Source: Bacillota bacterium | Lineage (GTDB): Bacteria > Bacillota > Clostridia > Oscillospirales > Ruminococcaceae | Length of the DNA stretch: 5,213 nucleotides | NCBI GenBank assembly: GCA_023429685.1 | Contig: JAEZDF010000007.1 | Location: forward strand, 1-5,213 | Direction of reading: 5' to 3' | In this document: piece by piece, positions 1 to 5,131 of the stretch | How the letters are laid out: each line of letters opens with the position of its first letter | Numbering within the stretch: position 1 is the stretch's first letter | Position numbers and translations under genes: made by a program | The notes under the pieces: model-generated | Seen by the model: the letters and a program-made list of their open reading frames with translations, nothing else | The model's database searches: none | What the model was told of the DNA's origin: nothing

Positions 1-2
1 CG

Positions 3-554
3 GCGGCGCTGCTTTGCGCGGTTGGCATTGTCATCCCGATGTTCTCCCCACTCAGGGTGGTGTTAGAGCCTGCATCGTTTACACTGGCAAGCCATGTCGC
101 GGTGTTCCTGTCAATGCTTATCTCCCCGGCGGTGGCAATCGCGGTATCCATCGGCACCACAATCGGATTTTTTCTCGGCGGATTTCCGCTTGTTATCGTG
201 CTTCGCGCGCTTACACATGTAGTGTTTGCCTGTGCGGGTGCCTTCTGGCTCAAACGTCATCCGCACACCTTGCTATCCCCGGCTAAGACCATCGGCTTTT
301 GCGGCGCCATCTCATTGCTTCACGGGGTGTGCGAGGTACTGGTGGTTATTCCGTTCTACTTTGGCAATCTGCTTGCTCCCAAGAACTACGACACCCCGTT
401 TATTTACTCTGTGATTCTGCTTGTGGGGGTAGGCACATTCATTCACAGTAGCGTGGATTTCTACATCTCGCTGTTACTGTGGCGCGTACTCACAAAAAAC
501 CGTGAGATTGCAAAGATATCCACCGTGACATTCGACCGCGCACATCTCGAGTAA
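3..554 (+). CDS. ECF transporter S component-like membrane protein (5' truncated)
   Basis: The reading frame is open from base 3 to the TAA at 552-554, so the gene begins upstream of the window. The first ATG in frame, at 39, is probably internal, because the residues before it (AALLCAVGIVIP) are already hydrophobic and continue a membrane helix. The visible 183 residues are mostly hydrophobic, with about five membrane segments: at the very start, two in the block from ASHVAVFLSMLISP through FFLGGFPLVIVLRALTHVVFA, one around GFCGAISLLHGVCEVLVVIP, and one near the C-terminus. Size and the pattern PASFTLASHV...ISP...GFFLGGFPLVIVLRALTHVVFA match small S components of energy-coupling factor vitamin transporters, which bind the substrate in the membrane and dock to a shared EcfA/EcfT module. 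I recall similar sequences annotated as niacin-type (NiaX) S components, but the substrate cannot be read from this fragment. No EcfA or EcfT gene lies in the window. An unrelated small membrane protein remains possible. Confidence 0.6.
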   Translation, partial: AALLCAVGIVIPMFSPLRVVLEPASFTLASHVAVFLSMLISPAVAIAVSIGTTIGFFLGGFPLVIVLRALTHVVFACAGAFWLKRHPHTLLSPAKTIGFCGAISLLHGVCEVLVVIPFYFGNLLAPKNYDTPFIYSVILLVGVGTFIHSSVDFYISLLLWRVLTKNREIAKISTVTFDRAHLE

Positions 555-578
555 CCCTGCGTATGCACAAACAGAACT

Positions 579-623
579 CCGGCTCAGCTCATTTTCGTTT
601 TTATCGAAAACGGGCTGAGCCGG
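579..623. terminator. Likely bidirectional intrinsic terminator between convergent genes
   Basis: CCGGCTCAGC (579-588) pairs perfectly with GCTGAGCCGG (614-623). Above a 3x3 internal loop a second stem, TTTTCG (592-597) with CGAAAA (605-610), closes a T-rich 7-base loop. The hairpin lies 24 bases after the stop of the left gene and 40 bases beyond the stop of the convergent M23 gene, the right place to end both transcripts. The T-tract is short on either side: TTT on +, and TTCTGTTTG on the - strand. Termination is therefore inferred mainly from stem strength and position. Confidence 0.7.
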
Positions 624-663
624 TTTGCGCTTATAACCCTATCCTATGACGTAAATCGCTATA

Positions 664-1809
664 CTACCACAACGCGGCGTTTGCTTCCTCTTCATTTTTT
701 GAAAACTGCGGGATGCTTCCGTCAAGCGCTTCTACCGCGGAATCGACAAAATCGTACTTGCGATAATATTCTTTTGTTTCGTCATCCCGCACAACAGGGG
801 ATTTATGGTGCTCAAGTACGTCAATAATATGATAAACGTCAATCCAAATCTCGTTATTGCCCTCCTTTTGCGACTCGTCAAAGATCAGCTGCATCCCAAA
901 ATGTAGGTGGGGCACCGACATACCGTTTACGTTTTCGGTATCGGAGTAGCCCGTCATGCCGAGGTAGCCGATGATGTCGCCTGCCTCAATGACGGCACCC
1001 TCCTTTAAATCGGCGTGGTAGGGGCGGTTCTTGCGCATATGTGCGTAGTAATAGTACCGTTTGCCGTCTAGGCTGCGTATACCCACCCGCCAGCCGCCGT
1101 AGCGGTTCCAGCCCACCGTTTCCACCACGCCCGATTCTACCGCAACAATCGGTGTGCCGATGCTGCCCAGCAGGTCGTTGCCAAGATGGGTTCGACGAAA
1201 GCCGAAGGAGCGGGAGTTTCCAAAATCATCGTAATGCGAGTAACAGTACCCGTACGCAATGGGGGAGTATGCCTTTAATCCATACTTTTCCTCATAAACC
1301 ACCGTGCCGTTTTCCAGCGAGTCGGCCGTTTGTATCTGATACGTTCCCGCCAGTCCCCCCAGCACCGCATCGTATGCTTCGTAATAGTAATCGTAGTATT
1401 TCATGTCGGCGGTCAGCTCCTGCATCGCCACGCCGCTGCTCAGCTTTTGTACCAGCGCATCCATGTCCTTTGCCTTGTATCTCTTAAAATTGCCGCCGTA
1501 TTTTGCGCCGAGATACGCCAAAAGCTCAATCCAGTTAAGCGGGGAGTCCCCATCGTGGCTTTCAATATCAAGCTTCAGTGCCCTTTCCATCGCTGCGGAG
1601 GTGACGGTAAAATCCACCCACTTAATATAGTCGTCCTCTTTCGTTTGTTGCACATCATCCCCGGTACTCCCCTGAGCGGATGCCCGCAGGGTATCGGAAC
1701 TGGGCATGAGCAGAAGAATGACGTTCACGACTAGGGCGATACAAAGCAGCACAACGCCTACCGCAAACAGCCTTTTTTTAACGAAATCGACTATGCTGTT
1801 CAAAAGCAT
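664..1809 (-). CDS. Membrane-anchored M23 (LytM-type) metallopeptidase
   Basis: This 381-residue protein has one N-terminal membrane helix (about 13-35, preceded by KKR) and should be a signal-anchored protein with its catalytic domain outside the cell. Residues 60-200 form a less conserved region, including a Tyr-rich KYYDYYYEAYDAV stretch at 137-149. The M23 domain spans about 205-335. HLGND gives zinc ligands H208 and D212, YAHM gives H257, and HLHFG gives H301 and H303. All residues expected of an active zinc peptidase are present. Family members cleave peptide cross-bridges of peptidoglycan. The open frame extends 45 codons further upstream, to a GTG at 1944. I chose the ATG at 1807-1809 because GGTGGTGAT stands just before it, the upstream starts lack a ribosome binding site, and the extension would put basic and Cys-rich residues ahead of the membrane helix. 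The spacing, about 4 bases, is short. The gene is divergent from the M50-scpAB cluster and convergent with the transporter gene. Family assignment is firm; the biological role (growth, division or sporulation) is unknown. Confidence 0.88.
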   Translation of the reverse strand: MLLNSIVDFVKKRLFAVGVVLLCIALVVNVILLLMPSSDTLRASAQGSTGDDVQQTKEDDYIKWVDFTVTSAAMERALKLDIESHDGDSPLNWIELLAYLGAKYGGNFKRYKAKDMDALVQKLSSGVAMQELTADMKYYDYYYEAYDAVLGGLAGTYQIQTADSLENGTVVYEEKYGLKAYSPIAYGYCYSHYDDFGNSRSFGFRRTHLGNDLLGSIGTPIVAVESGVVETVGWNRYGGWRVGIRSLDGKRYYYYAHMRKNRPYHADLKEGAVIEAGDIIGYLGMTGYSDTENVNGMSVPHLHFGMQLIFDESQKEGNNEIWIDVYHIIDVLEHHKSPVVRDDETKEYYRKYDFVDSAVEALDGSIPQFSKNEEEANAALW

Positions 1810-1820
1810 ATCACCACCAC

Positions 1821-1840
1821 AGAGCAATCTAAGAGCAATC
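1821..1840 (-). repeat. 9-base direct repeat, period 11, in M23 leader
   Basis: AGAGCAATC occurs at 1821-1829 and again at 1832-1840, separated by TA (read on the - strand as GATTGCTCT twice). The period of 11 bases is about one helical turn. The repeat lies 11 bases upstream of the chosen M23 start, within the inferred untranslated leader. It could be a binding site for a regulator, a local duplication, or chance. Confidence 0.5.
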
Positions 1841-1879
1841 CGAAAGCTCCCCTGACAACAGACACCATACCCAACAAAC

Positions 1880-1909
1880 ATTAAAATGAGTTCATTTTTC
1901 ACCGCACAA
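1880..1909 (-). promoter_or_regulatory. Candidate leftward promoter for the M23 gene
   Basis: On the - strand TTGTGC (1904-1909) is followed after 18 bases by TTTAAT (1880-1885), which matches TATAAT at five of six positions. Transcription would start near 1873, giving a leader of roughly 64 bases. The -35 matches weakly and lies inside the right arm (in - strand reading) of the 21-base palindrome, which suits a repressor site. The same stretch also reads CATTTTA, which fits a sigma-G -10, but no matching -35 is found at the right distance. The call rests on pattern only. Confidence 0.35.
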
Positions 1910-1921
1910 ATTTTGTGCGGT
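1901..1921. repeat. Perfect 21-base palindrome, candidate operator
   Basis: ACCGCACAAA (1901-1910), a central T (1911) and TTTGTGCGGT (1912-1921) form a perfect inverted repeat with 10-base arms. A single central base leaves no room for a normal RNA loop, so a site for a dimeric DNA-binding protein is more likely than a terminator, though a shorter stem with a 5-base loop could form. It overlaps the -35 of the candidate M23 promoter and lies about 150 bases upstream of the rightward promoter. No obvious second copy is seen in the window. Confidence 0.6.
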
Positions 1922-2073
1922 CGCGAATGCAAGCCGTGCGACACCCGCGGTTAAGGGGGATTATTGACGATATACAAAAGGCTATGTTTTTTAGCGCAAA
2001 AATAGAAGTGTAACGCGCCCGCTCGGTGGTATTAACGCACTGTCTCTATCACCTGAATAAACTGTGAACGCTA

Positions 2074-2102
2074 TTGTGTTTTCGCTTTTAACAATTTATA
2101 AT
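2074..2102 (+). promoter_or_regulatory. Sigma-A-type promoter for the M50-scpAB cluster
   Basis: TTGTGT (2074-2079), a 17-base spacer and a perfect TATAAT (2097-2102) make a good housekeeping promoter. The -35 matches TTGACA at three of six positions, including the important TTG. The start point should be near 2109, giving a leader of about 77 bases before the GTG at 2186. The surroundings are AT-rich, as expected. Confidence 0.65.
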
Positions 2103-2135
2103 AAAACTATTGATTAAAAATTTACCTGTTTTTGT

Positions 2136-2158
2136 CGGTAAGGGCTATGCCCCCGCCG
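2136..2158 (+). other. Small GC-rich hairpin in the M50 leader
   Basis: CGG (2136-2138) and GGGC (2142-2145) pair with GCCC (2149-2152) and CCG (2156-2158) around a TAT loop, with a 3x3 internal loop. The hairpin is followed by four Ts (2159-2162) and then, 11 bases on, by the M50 ribosome binding site. It resembles a weak attenuator, but the stem is short and no alternative structure is evident. Confidence 0.25.
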
Positions 2159-2172
2159 TTTTACTATATGAC

Positions 2173-2179
2173 GGGAGGT
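2173..2179 (+). promoter_or_regulatory. Ribosome binding site that sets the M50 start
   Basis: GGGAGGT ends at 2179, and its GGGAGG core stands 7 bases before the GTG at 2186. The in-frame alternatives upstream (TTG 2132, ATG 2147, ATG 2168) have no good Shine-Dalgarno sequence at a proper distance. This decides the start and removes 18 residues from the longest reading. Confidence 0.75.
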
Positions 2180-2185
2180 CATCCT

Positions 2186-2863
2186 GTGTCCAATCTACTT
2201 TCAGCATTATCGGTCGACCGCTTGCTGGAGCTTTCCATCCGCCTGCTTGCGGTGGTTGCAATATTGCCTGTGCACGAGCTTGCCCACGCGCTTGTGGCGG
2301 ATAAGCTAGGCGACACCACCGCGCGCCGCATGGGCAGACTGACCCTAAACCCGCTGCGGCATCTTGACCTGCTTGGTACGGTCATGGTGCTGTTCGCCGG
2401 CTTTGGATGGGCAAAGCCCGTACCGGTGGACATGCGCGCGTTTAAAAACCCCAAACGCGGCATGGCAGTGGTTGCGCTGGCGGGACCGGTGTCCAACTTT
2501 CTGCTGACCATGCTGTTTTTGCTCGTGCAAAAGGTGCTGGTGCTGGTTTTTGGCAGGAATATGCCTGAAGCCGTTTACAATGTGATTCAAATATTTGATA
2601 TGCTTGCCTATATCAGTACAGCACTTGGTGTATTCAACCTTCTGCCCATACCGCCACTGGACGGGTCGCGGATTTTGGGGCTATTTTTGCCTGACAAGCT
2701 GTACTATGGCATCATGCGCTATGAGCGCATCATTATGCTTGGGGTATTTGCGCTGCTGTTTACCGGCGTGCTGTCCGGGCCTCTTTCCATTGTCATCGGG
2801 CAGATGTACAACCTGCTTGACCTTTTGACCGTACCGTTTTCGACAATTATCAATCTGATATAG
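2186..2863 (+). CDS. Site-2 protease family (M50) membrane metallopeptidase
   Basis: This 225-residue polytopic membrane protein belongs to the minimal M50 site-2 protease group (YwhC/Rv-type, without a PDZ domain). The zinc motif HELAH lies at about residues 30-34 (H30, E31, H34) in the first helix. It is followed by the family block GRLTLNPLRHLD and by FAGFGWAKPVPV. AGPVSN is at about 99-104, and the second active-site motif NLLPIPPLDG at about 151-160 supplies the third zinc ligand, D159. One or two further hydrophobic segments follow. Such enzymes cleave membrane-spanning substrates inside the bilayer; the substrate of this subgroup is generally unknown. The GTG start is chosen for its ribosome binding site. 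It is the first gene of the rightward cluster, 36 bases ahead of scpA, an arrangement I recall as common in Clostridia. All key catalytic residues are present. Confidence 0.88.
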   Translation: MSNLLSALSVDRLLELSIRLLAVVAILPVHELAHALVADKLGDTTARRMGRLTLNPLRHLDLLGTVMVLFAGFGWAKPVPVDMRAFKNPKRGMAVVALAGPVSNFLLTMLFLLVQKVLVLVFGRNMPEAVYNVIQIFDMLAYISTALGVFNLLPIPPLDGSRILGLFLPDKLYYGIMRYERIIMLGVFALLFTGVLSGPLSIVIGQMYNLLDLLTVPFSTIINLI

Positions 2864-2899
2864 ATTAACAGGATATTCTAAAAAGGAGTTTGAGATAAC

Positions 2900-3640
2900 G
2901 TGACGGATAAGATGTCGTTTAAGCTCGAGAGCTTTGAGGGTCCGCTCGACCTTCTGCTGCACCTGATTTCAAAGCACAAGCTTAATATCTATGACGTCTC
3001 TATCTTTGAACTGGTCTCTCAGTACACAGAGTACATCGAGCAGCTTCGCCGCGAGGATTTGGAGGTTGCGAGTGAGTTTTTAGAGATGGCAGCACGCCTT
3101 GTGCACATCAAATCCGCCATGCTACTGCCCCGCCACGATGAAGGCGAACAACTGCGCCGCGAGTTGACAGGACAACTGCTTGAGTACGCGATGATGAAGC
3201 GTGTTGCCGCAGAGCTTGCCGGTCAATATGTGGGCGGAGCCATCTTTACCGCAAAGCCCATACAATTAGAGGTGGATGAGACCTACGGCTTTACCCATCA
3301 GGCAGCGGAGCTTGTAGCCGCATACGCGAGCGTGTCGGGTAAAAGCCTGCGCCGCCTTCCGCCGCCCGCCTCCGCGTTTTCTGGCATTGTGCAGCGCCGC
3401 GTTGTGTCGGTTGCCTCCTGTATTCTTAAAATCATGCGAAAGCTGTACAAACGCTCCAATCAGCGATTTAGCAGCCTGTTTAAGGACGCAAAGGATCGCA
3501 GTGAGCTGGTGGCGACCTTTCTTGCGGTGCTTGAGCTGGTTAAGTCAAGACGTCTTGAGGTGGACGACACCGGCAAAGAGGTACAGTTTATTAAAAAAGC
3601 AAAGGCAAATGACGGGGGAAACCACCCAACCATAGCTTGA
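2900..3640 (+). CDS. scpA: Segregation and condensation protein A (kleisin)
   Basis: This 246-residue protein is the kleisin subunit of the SMC-ScpA-ScpB condensin, which compacts and segregates the replicated chromosome at the nucleoid. The signature FEGPLDLLLHLI lies at residues 12-23, followed by the conserved KLNIYDVSI and the helical EFLEMAARLVHIKSAMLLP block, typical of the SMC neck-binding N-terminal domain. The middle (about 85-165) is variable. The C-terminal winged helix, ending in FLAVLELVKSRRLEV near 205-220, binds the SMC head. Length is normal for the family. The GTG start at 2900 has AAAAGGAG ending 11 bases upstream, slightly long but acceptable. The next ATG, at 2912, is further from that site. 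It follows the M50 gene closely and probably shares its transcript; scpB comes next, as usual. Confidence 0.95.
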   Translation: MTDKMSFKLESFEGPLDLLLHLISKHKLNIYDVSIFELVSQYTEYIEQLRREDLEVASEFLEMAARLVHIKSAMLLPRHDEGEQLRRELTGQLLEYAMMKRVAAELAGQYVGGAIFTAKPIQLEVDETYGFTHQAAELVAAYASVSGKSLRRLPPPASAFSGIVQRRVVSVASCILKIMRKLYKRSNQRFSSLFKDAKDRSELVATFLAVLELVKSRRLEVDDTGKEVQFIKKAKANDGGNHPTIA

Positions 3641-3642
3641 CG

Positions 3643-3678
3643 ATGGCGTCTGCTTTTTGCATGAACACCCGACGCCGT
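3643..3678 (+). other. Hairpin in the scpA-scpB gap
   Basis: ATGGCGTC (3643-3650) pairs with GACGCCGT (3671-3678), eight pairs including one G-T, around a 20-base loop that contains a small TGC/GCA stem. It begins just after the scpA stop. No T-run follows, so it is not a convincing terminator. It may stabilise or process the message between the two genes, or be incidental. Confidence 0.35.
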
Positions 3679-3683
3679 ACAAT
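3656..3683 (+). promoter_or_regulatory. Weak candidate internal promoter before scpB
   Basis: TACAAT (3678-3683) matches the -10 consensus at five of six positions. TTTGCA (3656-3661), 16 bases upstream, is a poor -35; reading TTGCAT instead leaves a 15-base spacer. With a 90-base gap between scpA and scpB, separate initiation is possible but unproven. Confidence 0.25.
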
Positions 3684-3730
3684 ACTAGATTGCGGCAAAT
3701 GACATGAATACGGGGGAGAGGACACACGGC

Positions 3731-4327
3731 ATGGAATTACGAGAGCTTGAGAATAAGATAGAGGCGGTGCTGTTTGCAAGCGGCGACCCGATAGAACAGG
3801 ACAAGCTGTGCGAAGAGCTCGGCATTGTACCCAAGGAGCTTGACCGTGTCATCCGCTCGTTGGGGGACCGCCTAGAGGGTACGGCGCTTACTGTTTTACG
3901 TTTGGGCACGGCATACCAGCTAACCACCCGTCCCGTGTACGGCGAGGTGATTCACAAGGTGCTAGCGGCAAACCGCAATACGCAGCTTTCCCCCGCGGCG
4001 ATGGAGGTGCTAGCCGTTATTGCATACAACCAGCCAGTGACAAAGAGCTTTGTGGAACAGGTGCGCGGGGTAGACAGCTCGGGCGTTGTCACAAACCTAG
4101 TTAACAAATCGCTCGTGGAGGAAGCGGGGCGCCTTGAGCTGCCCGGGCGACCGATTGCGTACCGCACGACCGCCCATTTTCTCCGTTGCTTCGGAATAGA
4201 TTCCCTTGACGCGTTACCCCCGATTCAAGAGGATGCGGAGGACTCGCCTGACGAACAACCACCGACAGACTATACGCCGGAGGACGAACTGCAAACCGAG
4301 CTGGAAACGGTGGGCATGGCAAGGTAG
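3731..4327 (+). CDS. scpB: Segregation and condensation protein B
   Basis: This 198-residue protein is the winged-helix partner that dimerises and binds the ScpA kleisin in the SMC condensin. The start reads MELRELENKIEAVLFASGDP, the usual opening of the first winged helix. The most conserved stretch begins LSPAAMEVLAVIAYNQPVTK (86-105) and continues through VRGVDSSGVV, GRPIAYRTT (139-147) and FLRCFGIDSLDALP (150-163), ending the second winged helix. Residues 166-190 form an acidic, Pro-rich tail, a common variable feature. I chose the ATG at 3731 over the in-frame ATG at 3704 because GGGGGAGAGG (3712-3721) stands 9 bases before it, whereas nothing similar precedes 3704, and because homologs begin at this point. 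It lies 90 bases after scpA, longer than usual for this pair. Confidence 0.94.
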   Translation: MELRELENKIEAVLFASGDPIEQDKLCEELGIVPKELDRVIRSLGDRLEGTALTVLRLGTAYQLTTRPVYGEVIHKVLAANRNTQLSPAAMEVLAVIAYNQPVTKSFVEQVRGVDSSGVVTNLVNKSLVEEAGRLELPGRPIAYRTTAHFLRCFGIDSLDALPPIQEDAEDSPDEQPPTDYTPEDELQTELETVGMAR

Positions 4328-4375
4328 AACACGTATCATAACTGTCACGCGGGCAAAGGAGGCGGAATCATCAAT

Positions 4376-5035
4376 ATGGCGGGATGGATTATCCTTGGTG
4401 TAGTGATTGTGCTTTTTTTGCTGCTTATCACCCCGATACGCGTCATCTTAAAATACGACAAAGAGCTTTTTATAGAAGCGCGGTATCTATTGTTTTGCTA
4501 TCACATAATGCCCCAGACCGAAAAAAAGAAGAAGCGTAAAAAGCAAAAGAAGAGTAAAAAAAAGGATGACAAGGCAAAGCAACAGGAGGAGGCGCTTGAC
4601 CAAAAGAACCTGTTCGGCATCGTGTCATGGGTAAAGATTGCAACCGAGTCGGTTTCGCCCGTTGTAAAACGCACCCTTTCCAAAGGGCGCATCACCCGCT
4701 TGGAGCTGTATATGGACGTAACGGCGGACAATCCCGCCGACGCCGCCTTTGAGGCGGGCAGGCTTAACGCATTTGTATACGGGTTGTACGGATGGGTTCA
4801 CGAATCGTTTCGATCGGTATGCAGGCCCGATGTTCAGATACTGCCAAACTACTATGCGCCCGAAGGGGATATCTTTTTTTTGGCGCATTTGCATGTTAGG
4901 CTGGGTACTGCAGTCGCTGCAGCCGTCAGGTTTGGCGTTCGGCTGCTGAAGCATATGATAAAACGAAAAAGTCAAGAGACCGAAGTCGCTGCGCAACCGC
5001 CCCCCAAAAAGGCACAAGACCCTGTTTCTAATTAG
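4376..5035 (+). CDS. DUF2953 (YtfI-like) membrane-anchored protein
   Basis: This 219-residue protein opens with one membrane helix (about 3-19), followed by the short conserved TPIRVILKYDKELFIEARY. A very basic stretch at 50-63 (KKKKRKKQKKSKKK) follows and probably lies on the cytoplasmic side. The C-terminal half holds the family pattern: RLELYMDVTADNPADAAFEA, then LNAFVYGLYGWV (130-141), then LPNYYAPEGDIFF and a second hydrophobic or amphipathic segment near 165-190. The tail is Pro- and Lys-rich. This matches DUF2953, whose Bacillus member YtfI is encoded next to YtfJ (GerW), exactly as here. The function is not established; a sporulation role is inferred only from neighbours. The ribosome binding site AAAGGAGG (4355-4362) is 13 bases before the ATG, a long spacing. 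It is 48 bases after scpB, so probably co-transcribed. Confidence 0.8.
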   Translation: MAGWIILGVVIVLFLLLITPIRVILKYDKELFIEARYLLFCYHIMPQTEKKKKRKKQKKSKKKDDKAKQQEEALDQKNLFGIVSWVKIATESVSPVVKRTLSKGRITRLELYMDVTADNPADAAFEAGRLNAFVYGLYGWVHESFRSVCRPDVQILPNYYAPEGDIFFLAHLHVRLGTAVAAAVRFGVRLLKHMIKRKSQETEVAAQPPPKKAQDPVSN

Positions 5036-5044
5036 TGTTTTTAG

Positions 5045-5074
5045 GTATTTTCAACCTGTTTAAAAGGCATTATA
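5045..5074 (+). promoter_or_regulatory. Candidate forespore (sigma-G/F-type) promoter for gerW
   Basis: GTATT (5045-5049), an 18-base spacer and CATTATA (5068-5074) compare with the classical Bacillus sigma-G consensus GHATR-N18-CATXHTA. The -10 matches fully, the spacer is exact and the -35 matches four of five positions. Bacillus ytfJ/gerW is known to be transcribed in the forespore, so a forespore promoter here makes sense. Leader length to the ATG at 5132 would be about 50 bases. Sigma-F and sigma-G recognise overlapping sequences and cannot be separated by eye. Confidence 0.5.
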
Positions 5075-5097
5075 GTAACCGAAAACCCCAATCAAAA

Positions 5098-5112
5098 GCC
5101 GCACTCTGCGGC
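5098..5112 (+). other. Short hairpin in the gerW leader
   Basis: GCCGC (5098-5102) and GCGGC (5108-5112) form a perfect 5-base stem with an ACTCT loop. It ends 6 bases before the likely ribosome binding site TGGAG (5118-5122). No T-run follows, so it is not a terminator. It may shape the leader or be incidental. Confidence 0.3.
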
Positions 5113-5131
5113 GAGAATGGAGCTGGCAACA

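Larger units (their letters stand above)
1810..2185. other. Divergent intergenic region with regulatory signals
   Basis: This 376-base stretch separates the M23 gene (leftward) from the M50 gene (rightward) and contains no convincing coding sequence. The longer open frames entering it are upstream extensions of the two flanking genes and have no ribosome binding sites of their own. Going left to right it holds a 9-base direct repeat in the M23 leader, a candidate leftward promoter overlapped by a 21-base palindrome, about 150 bases with no clear signal, a sigma-A-type rightward promoter, and a small GC-rich hairpin just before the M50 ribosome binding site. I see no recognisable riboswitch or tRNA. 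Confidence 0.7.

Noticed and set aside
39..554. ATG at 39 as the true start of the transporter-like gene
   Set aside because: The frame is open to the window edge and the residues before this ATG are hydrophobic and fit a first membrane helix, so the start is outside the window.
1041..1734. Long + strand open frames opposite the M23 gene
   Set aside because: They lie antisense to a gene with an intact zinc peptidase domain, have no ribosome binding sites, and encode low-complexity Pro/Ser/Arg-rich or featureless sequence.
1901..1921. Palindrome as an intrinsic terminator
   Set aside because: There is only one central base, no T-run after it on the + strand, and on the - strand it is followed by GAAAAATG. 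No gene ends nearby.
1922..2073. Riboswitch or small RNA gene between the two promoters
   Set aside because: I found no extended pairing, no recognisable conserved core and no terminator in this stretch. TTGACG at 1964-1969 has no -10 at a suitable distance.
2110..2185. N-terminal extension of the M50 gene starting at TTG 2132, ATG 2147 or ATG 2168
   Set aside because: None has a ribosome binding site at a proper distance, the added residues resemble nothing in the family, and GTG 2186 has GGGAGG seven bases upstream.
3704..3730. Earlier scpB start at ATG 3704
   Set aside because: No ribosome binding site precedes it, and the purine-rich site at 3712-3721 would lie inside the coding sequence. 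Homologs begin at the MEL start.
4501..5017. - strand open frames opposite the DUF2953 gene
   Set aside because: They mirror the codon pattern of the real gene, the Phe- and Ser-rich stretch being the complement of the Lys tract, and lack ribosome binding sites.
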